Below are positions 24,803 through 34,013 of a DNA stretch of 64,000 nucleotides, piece after piece. How positions within the stretch are numbered: position 1 is the stretch's first letter; every line of letters begins with the position of its first letter. Origin of the DNA: Oscillospiraceae bacterium (GTDB lineage Bacteria > Bacillota > Clostridia > Oscillospirales > Ruminococcaceae); NCBI GenBank assembly GCA_017536625.1, contig JAFXGY010000017.1:1-64000 (forward strand), read 5' to 3'. The translations under genes were made by a program, and so were the position numbers. Under the pieces are notes generated by a model. It searched no databases and was not told the origin of the DNA. It was given only the letters and a program-made list of their open reading frames with translations.

Positions 24803-26965
24803 TTACATACGAACTACGCTGTCAACTCCGCGGATGCGTTTAAGCGCTTCGATGGTTCCGCGAAGCTGTTCAACGCCCTGGGTTTCGATGGTAAGACGAA
24901 CTTCCGCCTGGTGGTCCGGAAGCTCCCTTGCAAGAAGGGTGTGCATCGGAACATGAAGGTTTGCAACAGTTACGGAAACATCCGCAACAAATCCGCTTCT
25001 GTCCATGCCGTGAACAAGGACATTGGTCTTATAAGTATCCTTGATGTTGTCGCTCCAGCTGGCGGTGACCCATCTTCCATCCTGCTCCTTATCCACAAGA
25101 CCGTTTACGGCGGTTTTGCAGTTGCAGGTGTGGATTGTTACGCCGCTTCCGCGGGTGATATATCCGATGATATCATCCCCCGGAAGAGGGTTGCAGCAGT
25201 GTCCGAATTTTACAAGGCAGCCTTCAAGCCCTTCAACAATTACGCCGCTGCTGGCTTTTGGCTTGCGCTTTGGCTTAACAACTTCCGGAACAACTTCTTC
25301 CTGGGTTCTGTATTTCTTATTGTATTCCTCTTTTACCCAGGGAAGGATCTTCGACATGCTTATGCCGCCGTAACCGATTGCGGCATAAAGATCTTCGATG
25401 CTGTTGCAATGCTGGCGGCGGGCAATTTCTCCAAGGAATTCGGTATGGTCGCGTTCATTAAGGATAACCGCATTGCGGCGGAATTCTTTTTCAAGAATGA
25501 TTCTTCCTTCCGCAATATTTTCGTCCCGGCGTTCCTTTTTGAACCAGCTTCTGATTTTCGCTCTCGCTCCGCTGGTTCTTGCAATGTTGACCCAATCCCT
25601 GCTTGGTCCGTGACCTGCGGCATTGGTGGTCATAATTTCGACTATCATGCCGGTTTTTACTTCCGTATCAAGGGGAACGATCCTTCCGTTGATTTTCGCA
25701 CCGGTCATGCGGTTTCCGACCGCGGTGTGAATGGCATAGGCAAAGTCAACGATGGTTGAACCCACAGGAAGGTTTATAACATCGCCTTTGGGGGTAAAAA
25801 CGAAAACTTCATCCATGGCGATATCGGTTTTTATGGTGCTTACGATATCCTCAACGTCGTCCAGTTCCTGCTGCTGTTCAAGCATCTGGCGAACCCAGGC
25901 AAGGCGTTCTTCAAGCTTATATTTTCCCTGAATGCCTGCCTTATATTTCCAATGGGCGGCGATACCGTATTCCGCTGTGTGGTGCATATCCCAGGTTCTT
26001 ATCTGTATTTCAAAAGGAATACCTTTTTCGTCAATACAGGTGGTGTGAAGGGACTGATACATATTCTGCTTCGGGGTGGAAATATAATCCTTGAATCTGT
26101 CCGGAATCGGTCTGAAAAGATCATGCATAAGACCGAGCACATAATAACATTCAATTACCGTATCGCAGATTACGCGCACCGCATAAACGTCATAAATCTC
26201 CTCGAAGGATTTTCCGAGGGTATAAATTTTTCTGTAAATGCCGTAAACGCTCTTGATTCTTCCAGTAAGGGTGGCTTTAAAATCCTGACCGTCGAGGCGT
26301 TCTCTTATTTTGTGCTGAAGATGTTCAAGGAATTCTTTCTGTTCCTCTTTTTCAAGTTCCATTCTCTCCTCAATTGCTTTATAGCCGACCGGGTCGAGAA
26401 TTCTGATGCAGCGGTCCTCAAGTTCTTCCATAATGGGACGGATACCGAGCCTGTGCGCCAGCGGAGCATAAATCTCCATGGTTTCGTGGGCAGTTCTTCT
26501 CTGTTTATCCGGGGGTTTCGCATCAATGGTGCGCATATTGTGAAGGCGGTCCGCAAGTTTTACAATGATAACACGCACGTCCTTTGCCATGGCGATCATC
26601 ATTTTTCGGACGTTTTCCGCCTGGGCTTCCTCTTTGGAAACAAACTTGATTTTGCTGAGTTTGGTGACGCCGTCAACCATTGTGGCAACATCCGGTCCGA
26701 ATTCTTTTTTTACTTCTTCAAGAGTAACCGAAGTATCCTCTACCACATCGTGGAGAAGCGCCGCACAGACAGTATCCGTATCCATGCCGAGCTGAACAAC
26801 GGTAAGTGCCGCGGCAACCGGATGGATAATATAAGGTTCACCGGTGGCACGTTTTTGTTCGGCGTGCGCGCTTCTGGCGAGGGCATAGGCCCGCTCTATC
26901 TTTTCGATGTCATAACCTTTGTTGACGTCGATGGCATTTTTCAGTTCTGCAAAGTATTCGGGCAT
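24803..26965 (-). CDS. relA: RelA/SpoT-family (p)ppGpp synthetase/hydrolase
   Basis: Stringent-response enzyme of 720 aa with the Rel domain order: HD hydrolase (AALLHDVVEDT near residue 60, plus ADRLHNMRT), synthetase (near residues 200-350, with GIPFEIQIRTWDMHHTAEYG), TGS domain (EVFVFTPKGDVINLPVGSTI), helical linker, and C-terminal ACT domain. The hydrolase histidines and synthetase EIQIRT motif are intact, so it should be bifunctional. ATG at 26965 follows AAAGGCGGTGAAAAT; a TTG 6 codons upstream is less likely. It follows recJ. Confidence 0.96.
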   Translation of the reverse strand: MPEYFAELKNAIDVNKGYDIEKIERAYALARSAHAEQKRATGEPYIIHPVAAALTVVQLGMDTDTVCAALLHDVVEDTSVTLEEVKKEFGPDVATMVDGVTKLSKIKFVSKEEAQAENVRKMMIAMAKDVRVIIVKLADRLHNMRTIDAKPPDKQRRTAHETMEIYAPLAHRLGIRPIMEELEDRCIRILDPVGYKAIEERMELEKEEQKEFLEHLQHKIRERLDGQDFKATLTGRIKSVYGIYRKIYTLGKSFEEIYDVYAVRVICDTVIECYYVLGLMHDLFRPIPDRFKDYISTPKQNMYQSLHTTCIDEKGIPFEIQIRTWDMHHTAEYGIAAHWKYKAGIQGKYKLEERLAWVRQMLEQQQELDDVEDIVSTIKTDIAMDEVFVFTPKGDVINLPVGSTIVDFAYAIHTAVGNRMTGAKINGRIVPLDTEVKTGMIVEIMTTNAAGHGPSRDWVNIARTSGARAKIRSWFKKERRDENIAEGRIILEKEFRRNAVILNERDHTEFLGEIARRQHCNSIEDLYAAIGYGGISMSKILPWVKEEYNKKYRTQEEVVPEVVKPKRKPKASSGVIVEGLEGCLVKFGHCCNPLPGDDIIGYITRGSGVTIHTCNCKTAVNGLVDKEQDGRWVTASWSDNIKDTYKTNVLVHGMDRSGFVADVSVTVANLHVPMHTLLARELPDHQAEVRLTIETQGVEQLRGTIEALKRIRGVDSVVRM

Positions 26966-26998
26966 ATTTTCACCGCCTTTCAATGTGTTTTAGGGGAA

Positions 26999-29050
26999 TT
27001 ATATGTTTCCTCTTTTTATTTTTTCAAGAAGCTTTGAATCTTCCATATTTACTTTCTGTGACTGGGGATTGAGGGTGATTTCTTCGGATTTTCCGTCGAA
27101 TTTTCTCGTGATAAGCCCCATTTCCTCCATAATATCAAGGCAAAGGCGCATTTTGCAGGAATCCATGGGATATTCCTTGTTCTGCCCGGTGATCCTTCCG
27201 AAAAGAACGTCAAGTTCGCCCCTGAAGCTTGTGATATTTCTGATAAATCTGTAAACAACGGCAAAATCGTTGCGTTCCGGAATATCCTCTTCCGGAACCG
27301 GTTCACCGCGCTTGTATCCGTCATAAATAAGGTTTCCGCAGAAAAGTTTTTCCTGGCTGAGAGAGGAAGGGCGAATATCCCTTATCTTCACGGAAACTCT
27401 TTCTTCTCCGCCGTATTCGCTTACTTCACAGGTTGCGGCAACGTCAACTATTTCGCCCTGGGTATAGGGGAATTCTTCTGCCGTCATGCCGAAATAAACC
27501 GCATAGAAAACCATTCCTGCTTTTTTGAAGCGCAGACGAAGGTGTTTTCCGTTTCCGATGGGATAAATTCCGTCCACAAGAACCTTGCGGAACGCAAAAA
27601 CCGGAACTTCGTTCGAAGCGCCGAAAGGTTCGAGAAGCTTCAGCGAGGAAATATTGTTTACGGTAAGTTCCGCCGGATCCATAACTTTATCGATTTTCTG
27701 GGTATAAACCGGCATCTGGAGGAAATTATTCGCGGCAAATTCGTTCACTGCTTTGCGGAATGCGTCGATTTTATCGGAATCAAGGCTCATTCCCGCGGCG
27801 AAAGGATGTCCGCCGTATCTTGTAAGATGCTCCGCCGCATAGCTTACCGCATCTATCATGGAAAATCCTTCAACACTTCTTGCGGAACCTCTTGCCTCGT
27901 CACCGTCACGGGAAATAAGGACGCAGGGTTTTCCGGTGCGCTCCACCACTTTGGAACATACGATTCCGATAACACCGTGGTGCCAGCCTTCCCCATCAAG
28001 AACAACAACTCTGTCGTTAAGGATATCTGCTTTTTCGATGAACATTGCATCAATATCCTTTGCAATTTCCGCTTCAAGCTGTTGGCGCTGGCGGTTCTGT
28101 TCGCAAAGGTCGGAAGCAAGCTGGTGCGCAAGTTCCTCGTCTTCGGTGGTAAGAAGTTCCGTTACCTGATATGCGGAACCAAGCCTTGCGGCGGAATTGA
28201 GCTTCGGCGCAATTCCGAATGCGACCATATCCGCGGTAAGCTGTTTTCCCGCAAGTCCGGTTTCTTCAAGAAGCGCCTGAAGACCCATATTGGCTGTTTC
28301 GCTCATAAGGGAAAGTCCCTGGCGCACAAGAATTCTGTTTTCTCCGGTAAGGGGAACGATATCCGCAACGGTTCCGATGCAGATAAGGTCGGCATATTGT
28401 TCCATAATTCCCCAGCCGTTGTCATTTTCAAGGGCGCAAACAAGTTTGAAGGCAACGCCTACGCCCGCAAGTTCCTTATATTCTCCTTCGCCGCCTTCAT
28501 CTTCTCTGTGCGGATCAACAACCGCAACGGCATCCGGAAGAATCTCCCTCGGTTTATGGTGGTCGGTAACAACAACATCTATTCCAAGGAAGGAAGCATA
28601 ATCTATTTCATTGATGGCGGAAACACCGTTATCGACAGTTACGATAAGGTCCGTTTCCTTCGAAGCTATATAATCAATCGCTCCTTTATTAAGTCCGTAA
28701 CCTTCGGTTTCTCTGTCCGGAATATAATACCAGACGTCGCACCCGATGGAAGAAAGATAATCATAAAGAAGAACCGTTGCGGTCATTCCGTCGCAGTCAT
28801 AGTCGCCGTAAACACAGATTCGCTCACCCTCATCAAGAGCTTCGTTGATTCTCTGAACCGCTTTTTGCATATCGCGGTATGCCATCGGGTCACTGAAAGG
28901 AATCTCCCTTGCGATAAAATCCTTTGCTTTTGCGGGGGTGTCAATTCCTCTTGCAACAAGAACTTCGCTGACAAGCGCCGGAACGCCAAGTTCATCCTCA
29001 ATATGCTTTGCCTTTCCCGGGTTGCCGGTCAAAAGTTTCCATTTTTTCAT
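26999..29050 (-). CDS. recJ: Single-stranded DNA exonuclease RecJ
   Basis: 5'-3' ssDNA exonuclease used in recombination and mismatch repair. The DHH phosphoesterase motifs are visible: VYGDYDCDGMTATVLLYDYL, LIVTVDNGVSA and DVVVTDHHKPREILP. The DHHA1 domain (GWHHGVIGIVCSKVVERTGK) and OB-like C-terminal domain follow, with a total of 683 aa and a short extra C-terminal region typical of Bacillota RecJ. It is the first gene of the operon, RBS GGAGG 7 nt before ATG. Confidence 0.96.
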   Translation of the reverse strand: MKKWKLLTGNPGKAKHIEDELGVPALVSEVLVARGIDTPAKAKDFIAREIPFSDPMAYRDMQKAVQRINEALDEGERICVYGDYDCDGMTATVLLYDYLSSIGCDVWYYIPDRETEGYGLNKGAIDYIASKETDLIVTVDNGVSAINEIDYASFLGIDVVVTDHHKPREILPDAVAVVDPHREDEGGEGEYKELAGVGVAFKLVCALENDNGWGIMEQYADLICIGTVADIVPLTGENRILVRQGLSLMSETANMGLQALLEETGLAGKQLTADMVAFGIAPKLNSAARLGSAYQVTELLTTEDEELAHQLASDLCEQNRQRQQLEAEIAKDIDAMFIEKADILNDRVVVLDGEGWHHGVIGIVCSKVVERTGKPCVLISRDGDEARGSARSVEGFSMIDAVSYAAEHLTRYGGHPFAAGMSLDSDKIDAFRKAVNEFAANNFLQMPVYTQKIDKVMDPAELTVNNISSLKLLEPFGASNEVPVFAFRKVLVDGIYPIGNGKHLRLRFKKAGMVFYAVYFGMTAEEFPYTQGEIVDVAATCEVSEYGGEERVSVKIRDIRPSSLSQEKLFCGNLIYDGYKRGEPVPEEDIPERNDFAVVYRFIRNITSFRGELDVLFGRITGQNKEYPMDSCKMRLCLDIMEEMGLITRKFDGKSEEITLNPQSQKVNMEDSKLLEKIKRGNI

Positions 29051-29105
29051 CCCATAACCTCCGCAATCAAAACACTAATCCATTATAAATAAGAATATTT
29101 AAATA

Positions 29106-29134
29106 ATTATAGCACCATATCCGCTTTTTTTCAA
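29106..29134 (-). promoter_or_regulatory. Sigma-A promoter of the recJ operon
   Basis: Minus-strand TTGAAA (29129-29134) and TATAAT (29106-29111) with 17-nt spacing, about 55 nt upstream of the recJ ATG. Close spacing of the genes down to 18635 suggests a single transcript from here, possibly with help from the internal promoter at 21316. Confidence 0.8.
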
Positions 29135-29182
29135 TGAAAAGTTACAAAAAATGCCGCGGCAAATTATTGTTTAATTCAAAAT

Positions 29183-29232
29183 CCTCCCTTGTCAAAGGGA
29201 GGTGGCATCGCGAAGCGATGACGGAAGGATTC
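29183..29232. repeat. Hairpin repeat, copy 2 (single unit)
   Basis: One 50-bp unit with outer palindrome CCTCCCTTGTCAAAGGGAGG, inner palindrome CATCGCGAAGCGATG and the ending GGAAGGATTC. It lacks the second facing unit seen in the other copies. It lies between the recJ promoter and the end of the anchored protein gene. Confidence 0.8.
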
Positions 29233-29287
29233 ATAATAAAAATAAAGAATCCCGCGGGATTCCGCGGGATTTCCTGCATTATTCTAT

Positions 29288-30607
29288 TTATTCGCCTTCG
29301 GAAGAAGCTTCCGGGCTTGCTTCGCCTTCGGCATTTTCCGGATTTTCTGCATTTTCGGCGTCAGCCGCTTCCGCTTCCGCCTGAGCAAGTTCCTGATTCA
29401 TTGCTTCCTGTTGGATAGCGTCATAATCAAGATACTGGGTCGGGTTCATGAACTGAATATCGGAAACTTCCAGATCCTCCGGAAGTTCATCGGCGGGGAT
29501 ATTTCTTACCGCTTTAACGGTGAATTCCCCTCTTGCGACTTTTTCAAGATCGTAATAAAGATATTTATCCGGAACGGATTCGGCGGAACCGTCCTCGCTT
29601 ACGTTCCAAAGGGTTGTCGGCGCAACATATCCGACGATAAGGGTATAGATATTTCCGTTTTTCTGAATTTCAACCACTTCCGGAACATATCCTGCGCTTT
29701 GGCCAAGAACCGGAACGGAATAGATTTTGCTTTCCTCATCGTAGTTATAAGCGTAATCATAACCTTCGGAAAAGCTCTTGTGCTGAAGAGTGATTCCGCT
29801 TCCGTAAAGGCTTTTTGCCGCAACATCAAGATCCGATGCCGGAACAAGAAGGAAGCCGTATTCGTCATAATTATACTTGGTTTTATTTTCAAGAAGGGTT
29901 GACCAAAGAGCGGTTTTAAGGAGGAATTCCTCATCAAGCTGCTTCGGATCATCAAAAGTCGCCGGGTCGAACATCAGAAGAGGATAAATTTTCCATTCAA
30001 AAGCCTCTTTCTGGCTGGTATTATCAAGAACCCTTGCCCCGAGATTTATGAGCACGGAACAGAGAGAAATGGCTCCGATAAGTGCAAGCGCAATGAGCAC
30101 GGCGCCGACAGTCGCTGCATACTTATGGGTTCTTCTGTGGTTTATATGTCTTTTTGCCTTTGCAAAAAGCGGTTTTTTTGCCGGAACGCTTTCGGTTTCT
30201 TCCGGTTCTTCATTTCCTTCCGCAGAAAGATCGACGATTATTGTTTCTTCGTCTTCCTCGTTTTCCGCATGAGCATCAGCTTTTTCTTCCCCGTGCTCAT
30301 CTTCCTTTTCTTCCTGCTCGGTTTTCGGTTCATCATCTTCAGCCAAAACTTCTTCCGGTTCTTCCTTTATCTGAACGATCTCGTCACCGGTATCAAGCGC
30401 AACCACTTCGGTGATGACAAATCCGGAATCCGTTTCTTCCGAAACCGCAAGAATATCCGGTCCGCTTTTCTTTTTGCGGTGTTTTTTGTTTTTCTTTTGT
30501 TCGGTCTGTTCCTCTTCCTCGCTGAAAAAGCCCGCAAAGCTGTCTTCAAGCTCGGTTTCCGGGAATTTTGCTTCCGGCTGTTTCCAGCCGTTGTTTTTAT
30601 CTGCCAT
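29288..30607 (-). CDS. Unknown single-pass membrane-anchored protein
   Basis: Not recognised. The 439 aa protein has three parts. The first is a charged cytoplasmic region (residues 1-150) with a basic patch NKKHRKKKS and long Glu/Asp stretches. Then comes one hydrophobic helix (KYAATVGAVLIALALIGAIS, near 165-190). The rest is an extracellular domain of about 190 residues with YPLLMFDPATFDDPKQLDEE, ending in an Ala/Glu-rich low-complexity tail. ATG at 30607 follows GAAAGGAAAAACT. A role in the envelope is plausible but not shown. Confidence 0.8.
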   Translation of the reverse strand: MADKNNGWKQPEAKFPETELEDSFAGFFSEEEEQTEQKKNKKHRKKKSGPDILAVSEETDSGFVITEVVALDTGDEIVQIKEEPEEVLAEDDEPKTEQEEKEDEHGEEKADAHAENEEDEETIIVDLSAEGNEEPEETESVPAKKPLFAKAKRHINHRRTHKYAATVGAVLIALALIGAISLCSVLINLGARVLDNTSQKEAFEWKIYPLLMFDPATFDDPKQLDEEFLLKTALWSTLLENKTKYNYDEYGFLLVPASDLDVAAKSLYGSGITLQHKSFSEGYDYAYNYDEESKIYSVPVLGQSAGYVPEVVEIQKNGNIYTLIVGYVAPTTLWNVSEDGSAESVPDKYLYYDLEKVARGEFTVKAVRNIPADELPEDLEVSDIQFMNPTQYLDYDAIQQEAMNQELAQAEAEAADAENAENPENAEGEASPEASSEGE

Positions 30608-30674
30608 AGTTTTTCCTTTCATATATGAAGCAATTAATATGCTTTTTCTCATTTATTCAGATTTATACACATTA

Positions 30675-30703
30675 ATAATACCAAAAAAAGTTCCGGGATA
30701 CAA
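30675..30703 (-). promoter_or_regulatory. Promoter of the anchored protein gene
   Basis: Minus-strand TTGTAT (30698-30703) and TATTAT (30675-30680) with 17-nt spacing, about 70 nt before the start codon. Confidence 0.6.
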
Positions 30704-30777
30704 GTATCCCCGAAAAATGTTTACATTATTTTTTCAAAAAAACGCTTGCCCTTATAAGAGCATAAATTCAAAACGCA

Positions 30778-30806
30778 TTGCAGAACTTCGCAATCTGTTA
30801 TATAAT
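30778..30806 (+). promoter_or_regulatory. Promoter of the DUF1624-SLOG-metallo-hydrolase operon
   Basis: TTGCAG (30778-30783) and TATAAT (30801-30806) with 17-nt spacing, 26 nt before the first start codon. It is divergent from the promoter at 30675-30703. Confidence 0.78.
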
Positions 30807-30831
30807 GATATCATAAAAGGAGATGATTTTT

Positions 30832-31587
30832 ATGGCAGGAAAAGGCGGAAGAATATTTTTCCTTGATGAAATGCGGGCTCTTGCTCTTATTGGAATGATA
30901 ATTTATCATGCCGCTTATGATCTTTATGCCCTTTTTGGGCTTGACTTCAATTTTTATTCCCCGGGCTGGGATACCCTTCAGATGGCGGTATGCTGCACTT
31001 TTATTGTAATAGCCGGGATTTCTTCCCGCCTTACCAAAAACGCGCTTAAACACGGTTTTGTGGTTTTCGGCTGCGGAATGCTTATGACTGTCGGAACATA
31101 TTTTTTCATGCCCGATCAGGCCATCTGGTTCGGCGTTCTCCATTTCCTCGGTGCTTCCATGATGATTTATTATCTTTTCAGAAAAACCGTGAACAAAACA
31201 AATGCCCTTCTCGGTGCGGTGGTTTCCTTTGCGGTTTTCCTCTGTCTTTATGGGCTTCCTTCCGGAAGTATCTTCTTCGGCAATGTTTTTGTTCCGGATG
31301 AACTTTATTTCAGCAAATATCTCGGAATAATCGGTCTTCCGGGGCCCGGTTTCCGCTCTGCGGATTATTTCCCGCTTCTTCCGTGGTTTTTCCTCTATCT
31401 TTCCGGTTGCTTCATCGGAAAATATTTCAAGGAGCGTAAGATTCCTTCCTTTATGATGAAAAAGCACAGCGATTTTCTCTGCGCAATAGGTTCAAACACC
31501 CTTGCGATTTATATTGTTCACCAGCCCATAACCTATGCTCTTCTCTGGGCATTCTTCTGGGTTATCGAGAAAGGAAGCGCAGTATGA
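30832..31587 (+). CDS. DUF1624 membrane acyltransferase-like protein
   Basis: Integral membrane protein of 251 aa with about seven hydrophobic helices. The N-terminal RIFFLDEMRALALIGMIIYH is the signature of DUF1624, a family related to heparan-alpha-glucosaminide N-acetyltransferase and to OpgC/YeiB-type acyltransferases. The substrate is unknown. ATG at 30832 is chosen because AAAAGGAGATGATTTTT precedes it; an ATG at 30823 overlaps that site. It overlaps the next gene by 4 nt. Confidence 0.85.
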   Translation: MAGKGGRIFFLDEMRALALIGMIIYHAAYDLYALFGLDFNFYSPGWDTLQMAVCCTFIVIAGISSRLTKNALKHGFVVFGCGMLMTVGTYFFMPDQAIWFGVLHFLGASMMIYYLFRKTVNKTNALLGAVVSFAVFLCLYGLPSGSIFFGNVFVPDELYFSKYLGIIGLPGPGFRSADYFPLLPWFFLYLSGCFIGKYFKERKIPSFMMKKHSDFLCAIGSNTLAIYIVHQPITYALLWAFFWVIEKGSAV

Positions 31588-32090
31588 ACCGCGAAACCAC
31601 CTGCTGCTTCACCGGTCCCCGTCCTTTGCGCCTTCCCGAAAACGGAAACGAATCTTCGCCGGAAATTCTTTCACTTAAAAGGGATATCCGTTCAGCGGTT
31701 TTTGATGCTTATTACGAAGGCTTCCGCTTTTTTATGAGCGGCATGGCAGAAGGCTTTGACCTTTTTGCGGCGGAAACAGTCCTTGAAATGAAGGAGGATT
31801 TTGATGGAATCTGCCTTGTGGCGGTTCTTCCCTGTTCCGATTCAAAAAGCCGCCATTCCGCAGCGATAACTTCCCGCATCGAAAAAATTTTAAGCAGAGC
31901 GGATTTCGTTTTTTCCGTAAGCGAAAACTATTTTTCCGGCTGCGAACTTATCCGCAACAGATATATGGTGGATCATTCTTCAAGAATAATAGGATATTAT
32001 AACGGCCTTTCGAACGGCACCGCCCATTGCTGGAAATACGCCCTTGAAAAAGGCCTTGAAACGGTAAATCTTTATGAGAGCAAATTCTAA
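31584..32090 (+). CDS. SLOG-family protein (DUF1273, YpsA-like)
   Basis: Rossmann-fold protein of 168 aa from the YpsA/DUF1273 branch of the SLOG superfamily, whose members bind nucleotides or related ligands and include DprA. Visible motifs are CCFTGPRPLRLP at the start, FFMSGMAEGFDLFAAETVLE with the GxxxGFD core, and RNRYMVDHSSRIIGYYNG near the end. In Bacillus YpsA affects cell division; the function here is unknown. It overlaps the downstream gene by 17 nt, so the two are probably co-translated. Confidence 0.85.
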   Translation: MNRETTCCFTGPRPLRLPENGNESSPEILSLKRDIRSAVFDAYYEGFRFFMSGMAEGFDLFAAETVLEMKEDFDGICLVAVLPCSDSKSRHSAAITSRIEKILSRADFVFSVSENYFSGCELIRNRYMVDHSSRIIGYYNGLSNGTAHCWKYALEKGLETVNLYESKF

Positions 32091-32994
32091 TCCAAGCGGA
32101 CTTTTTGCCGCACTTCTTGCGCTTTTTGTTCTTTTTGTAAGCGCCGTTCTTTATGAAGGCGGCTTCATCTCCGAAAAAACCTATAACGAAATCATCGGTG
32201 CGCTTAATCCCGGAATATCTGAAGAATATGATTATTCCGTGCATTTCATCGACGTCGGGCAAGCTGAATGTATTCTTATCCGAACTCCCGAAAAGAACGT
32301 ATTGATAGATGCCGGTGACGTCGGTTCCGAAAAAACGATCAAAAATTATCTTTATACCGTCGGCATAAGGCGCATTGATATTTTCATCGTCACCCATCCC
32401 CATTCCGATCACATCGGTTCCGCCGCGGGAATAATAAAATCTTTTCCAATCGGCGAAGTTATAATGCCGAAGATTCCTTCGGAATATCTTCCCACCTCTT
32501 CCGTTTTTGAAGATTTTCTTCGCGCTCTTGATAAAAAGGGCTGCAAAGTTTCTTATGCAAAGCCAAAAACGGTTTTCGAACTGGGCGAAGGAACGCTCGA
32601 AATTCTCTCGCCTTCCGGCGATATGGGCGATAACCTCAATAATTATTCCGTGGCATCAAAATTCACCTTTGGCGAAACTTCGTTCCTTTTCACCGGTGAT
32701 ATGGAATCTTCCGCCGAAAAAGCCCTTGTCGATTCCGGCGCGGATATTTCCTGCACCGTTTTAAGTGCCGGTCACCACGGAAGCTTTACTTCGAATTCCG
32801 AAGAATTCCTTGATGCCGCAAATCCGCAATATGCGGCAATTTCCTGCGGATTAAACAATGATTACGGCCATCCCCACCGGGAAGTTCTTTCCGCCTTCAA
32901 AAACCGCGGAATAAAATATTACAGAACCGATTTTGAATCGCACATAGTTTTTTACACCGACGGAAAAACTATCACCGTAAAAACAGCGAAATGA
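32074..32994 (+). CDS. ComEC-like secreted metallo-beta-lactamase hydrolase
   Basis: 306 aa. An N-terminal hydrophobic anchor or signal (GLFAALLALFVLFVSAVLYE) is followed by a metallo-beta-lactamase domain of the type fused to the C-terminus of the DNA uptake channel ComEC: VHFIDVGQAECILIRTPEKN, VTHPHSDHIGS, LFTGDMESSAE, SAGHHGSFTSN. No channel domain is present, so this is the stand-alone form common in Clostridia. It may be a secreted or membrane-bound phosphodiesterase or nuclease, which is inference. Confidence 0.88.
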   Translation: MRANSNPSGLFAALLALFVLFVSAVLYEGGFISEKTYNEIIGALNPGISEEYDYSVHFIDVGQAECILIRTPEKNVLIDAGDVGSEKTIKNYLYTVGIRRIDIFIVTHPHSDHIGSAAGIIKSFPIGEVIMPKIPSEYLPTSSVFEDFLRALDKKGCKVSYAKPKTVFELGEGTLEILSPSGDMGDNLNNYSVASKFTFGETSFLFTGDMESSAEKALVDSGADISCTVLSAGHHGSFTSNSEEFLDAANPQYAAISCGLNNDYGHPHREVLSAFKNRGIKYYRTDFESHIVFYTDGKTITVKTAK

Positions 32995-32995
32995 G

Positions 32996-33226
32996 ATGAT
33001 AAAAACGGAAATTTATAAGCTTGACCGCATCGAAGACGGCATCGCCGCAATTGAAACGCCGAATGGCAGAATTGAACACCAAAAAGCGGAAGTTTTGCCC
33101 GAAGGAGCAAAATCCGGCGATTGCTTTACCTTTGAAAACGGAAGATTTATTCCGGCAAAAACCGAAACCGAAAAACGCCGAAAACTTATTTCATCCCTCC
33201 TTGATGAAATAATTGCGGAAAAATAA
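32996..33226 (+). CDS. DUF3006 small protein
   Basis: 76 aa: KTEIYKLDRIEDGIAAIETP followed by an acidic mid-part and a Lys/Glu-rich end. It matches the DUF3006 pattern, small beta-rich proteins repeatedly found right after ComEC-like metallo-hydrolases. It starts 1 nt after the previous stop. The function is unknown; a partner role with the hydrolase is suggested by the conserved pairing. Confidence 0.8.
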   Translation: MIKTEIYKLDRIEDGIAAIETPNGRIEHQKAEVLPEGAKSGDCFTFENGRFIPAKTETEKRRKLISSLLDEIIAEK

Positions 33227-33341
33227 ATATATTCCCCGCTGTATGGCTTTTTTATAACCTTTCAGCCCTTTATCATCACAAATCGGACACTATATGATGA
33301 TAAAATGCAAATCAGCAGAAAAGGAAAGGATGTTTCTATCA

Positions 33342-34013
33342 ATGAGCAAGATTCTTATTGTTGATGACGAACTTCGCGTTCGCGACCTTATCAAAAAATA
33401 CGCGAAATTTGAAGGATACGATGTAAGCGAAGCAGGAACTGGACTTCAGGCTCTTGAACTTTGCCGCAGCCATGAATTCGATATCATAATCATGGACGTT
33501 ATGATGCCGGAACTGGATGGTTTTTCTGCCTGCCGCGAAATCAGAAAATTTTCCAACGTTCCGATAATCATGCTTTCCGCCCGGGGCGAAGAATATGATA
33601 AAGTTCACGGCTTCGAATCCGGGGTCGATGATTATGTGGTAAAACCCTTTTCCCCGAAGGAACTTATGATGCGCGTTGGCGCTATCCTTAAACGCGGCGG
33701 AATTACCCTTCCCGAATCGAAGGAAATTTTCCAGCACGAAGGCCTTACAGTTGATTTCACCGGAAGGCTCGTCACAGTTGACGGAAAACACGTCGATATG
33801 TCCCCGAGGGAATATGACCTTTTCTTCTTCCTTGTAAAAAATCGCGGAATCGCCCTTTCCCGCGAAAAACTCATCAATGAAGTCTGGGGATACGACTTCC
33901 TCGGTGACGACAGAACCATTGATACCCATATAAAACAGCTCCGAAAAGTTCTTGGCCCTTACAGCAGCTGTATTTCCACCCTGAGGGGAGTTGGATATCG
34001 TTTTGACGAGTGA
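33342..34013 (+). CDS. OmpR-family response regulator
   Basis: DNA-binding regulator of 223 aa. The receiver domain has the acidic pair in ILIVDDELRVRD, the phosphoacceptor Asp in IIIMDVMMPELDGF, and the Lys in VKPFSPKEL. The C-terminal winged helix reads VDMSPREYDLFFFLVKNRG and DDRTIDTHIKQLRKVLG. ATG at 33342 matches the usual MSKILIVDDE start; an ATG four codons upstream is an alternative. Its kinase partner overlaps its 3' end. Confidence 0.93.
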   Translation: MSKILIVDDELRVRDLIKKYAKFEGYDVSEAGTGLQALELCRSHEFDIIIMDVMMPELDGFSACREIRKFSNVPIIMLSARGEEYDKVHGFESGVDDYVVKPFSPKELMMRVGAILKRGGITLPESKEIFQHEGLTVDFTGRLVTVDGKHVDMSPREYDLFFFLVKNRGIALSREKLINEVWGYDFLGDDRTIDTHIKQLRKVLGPYSSCISTLRGVGYRFDE

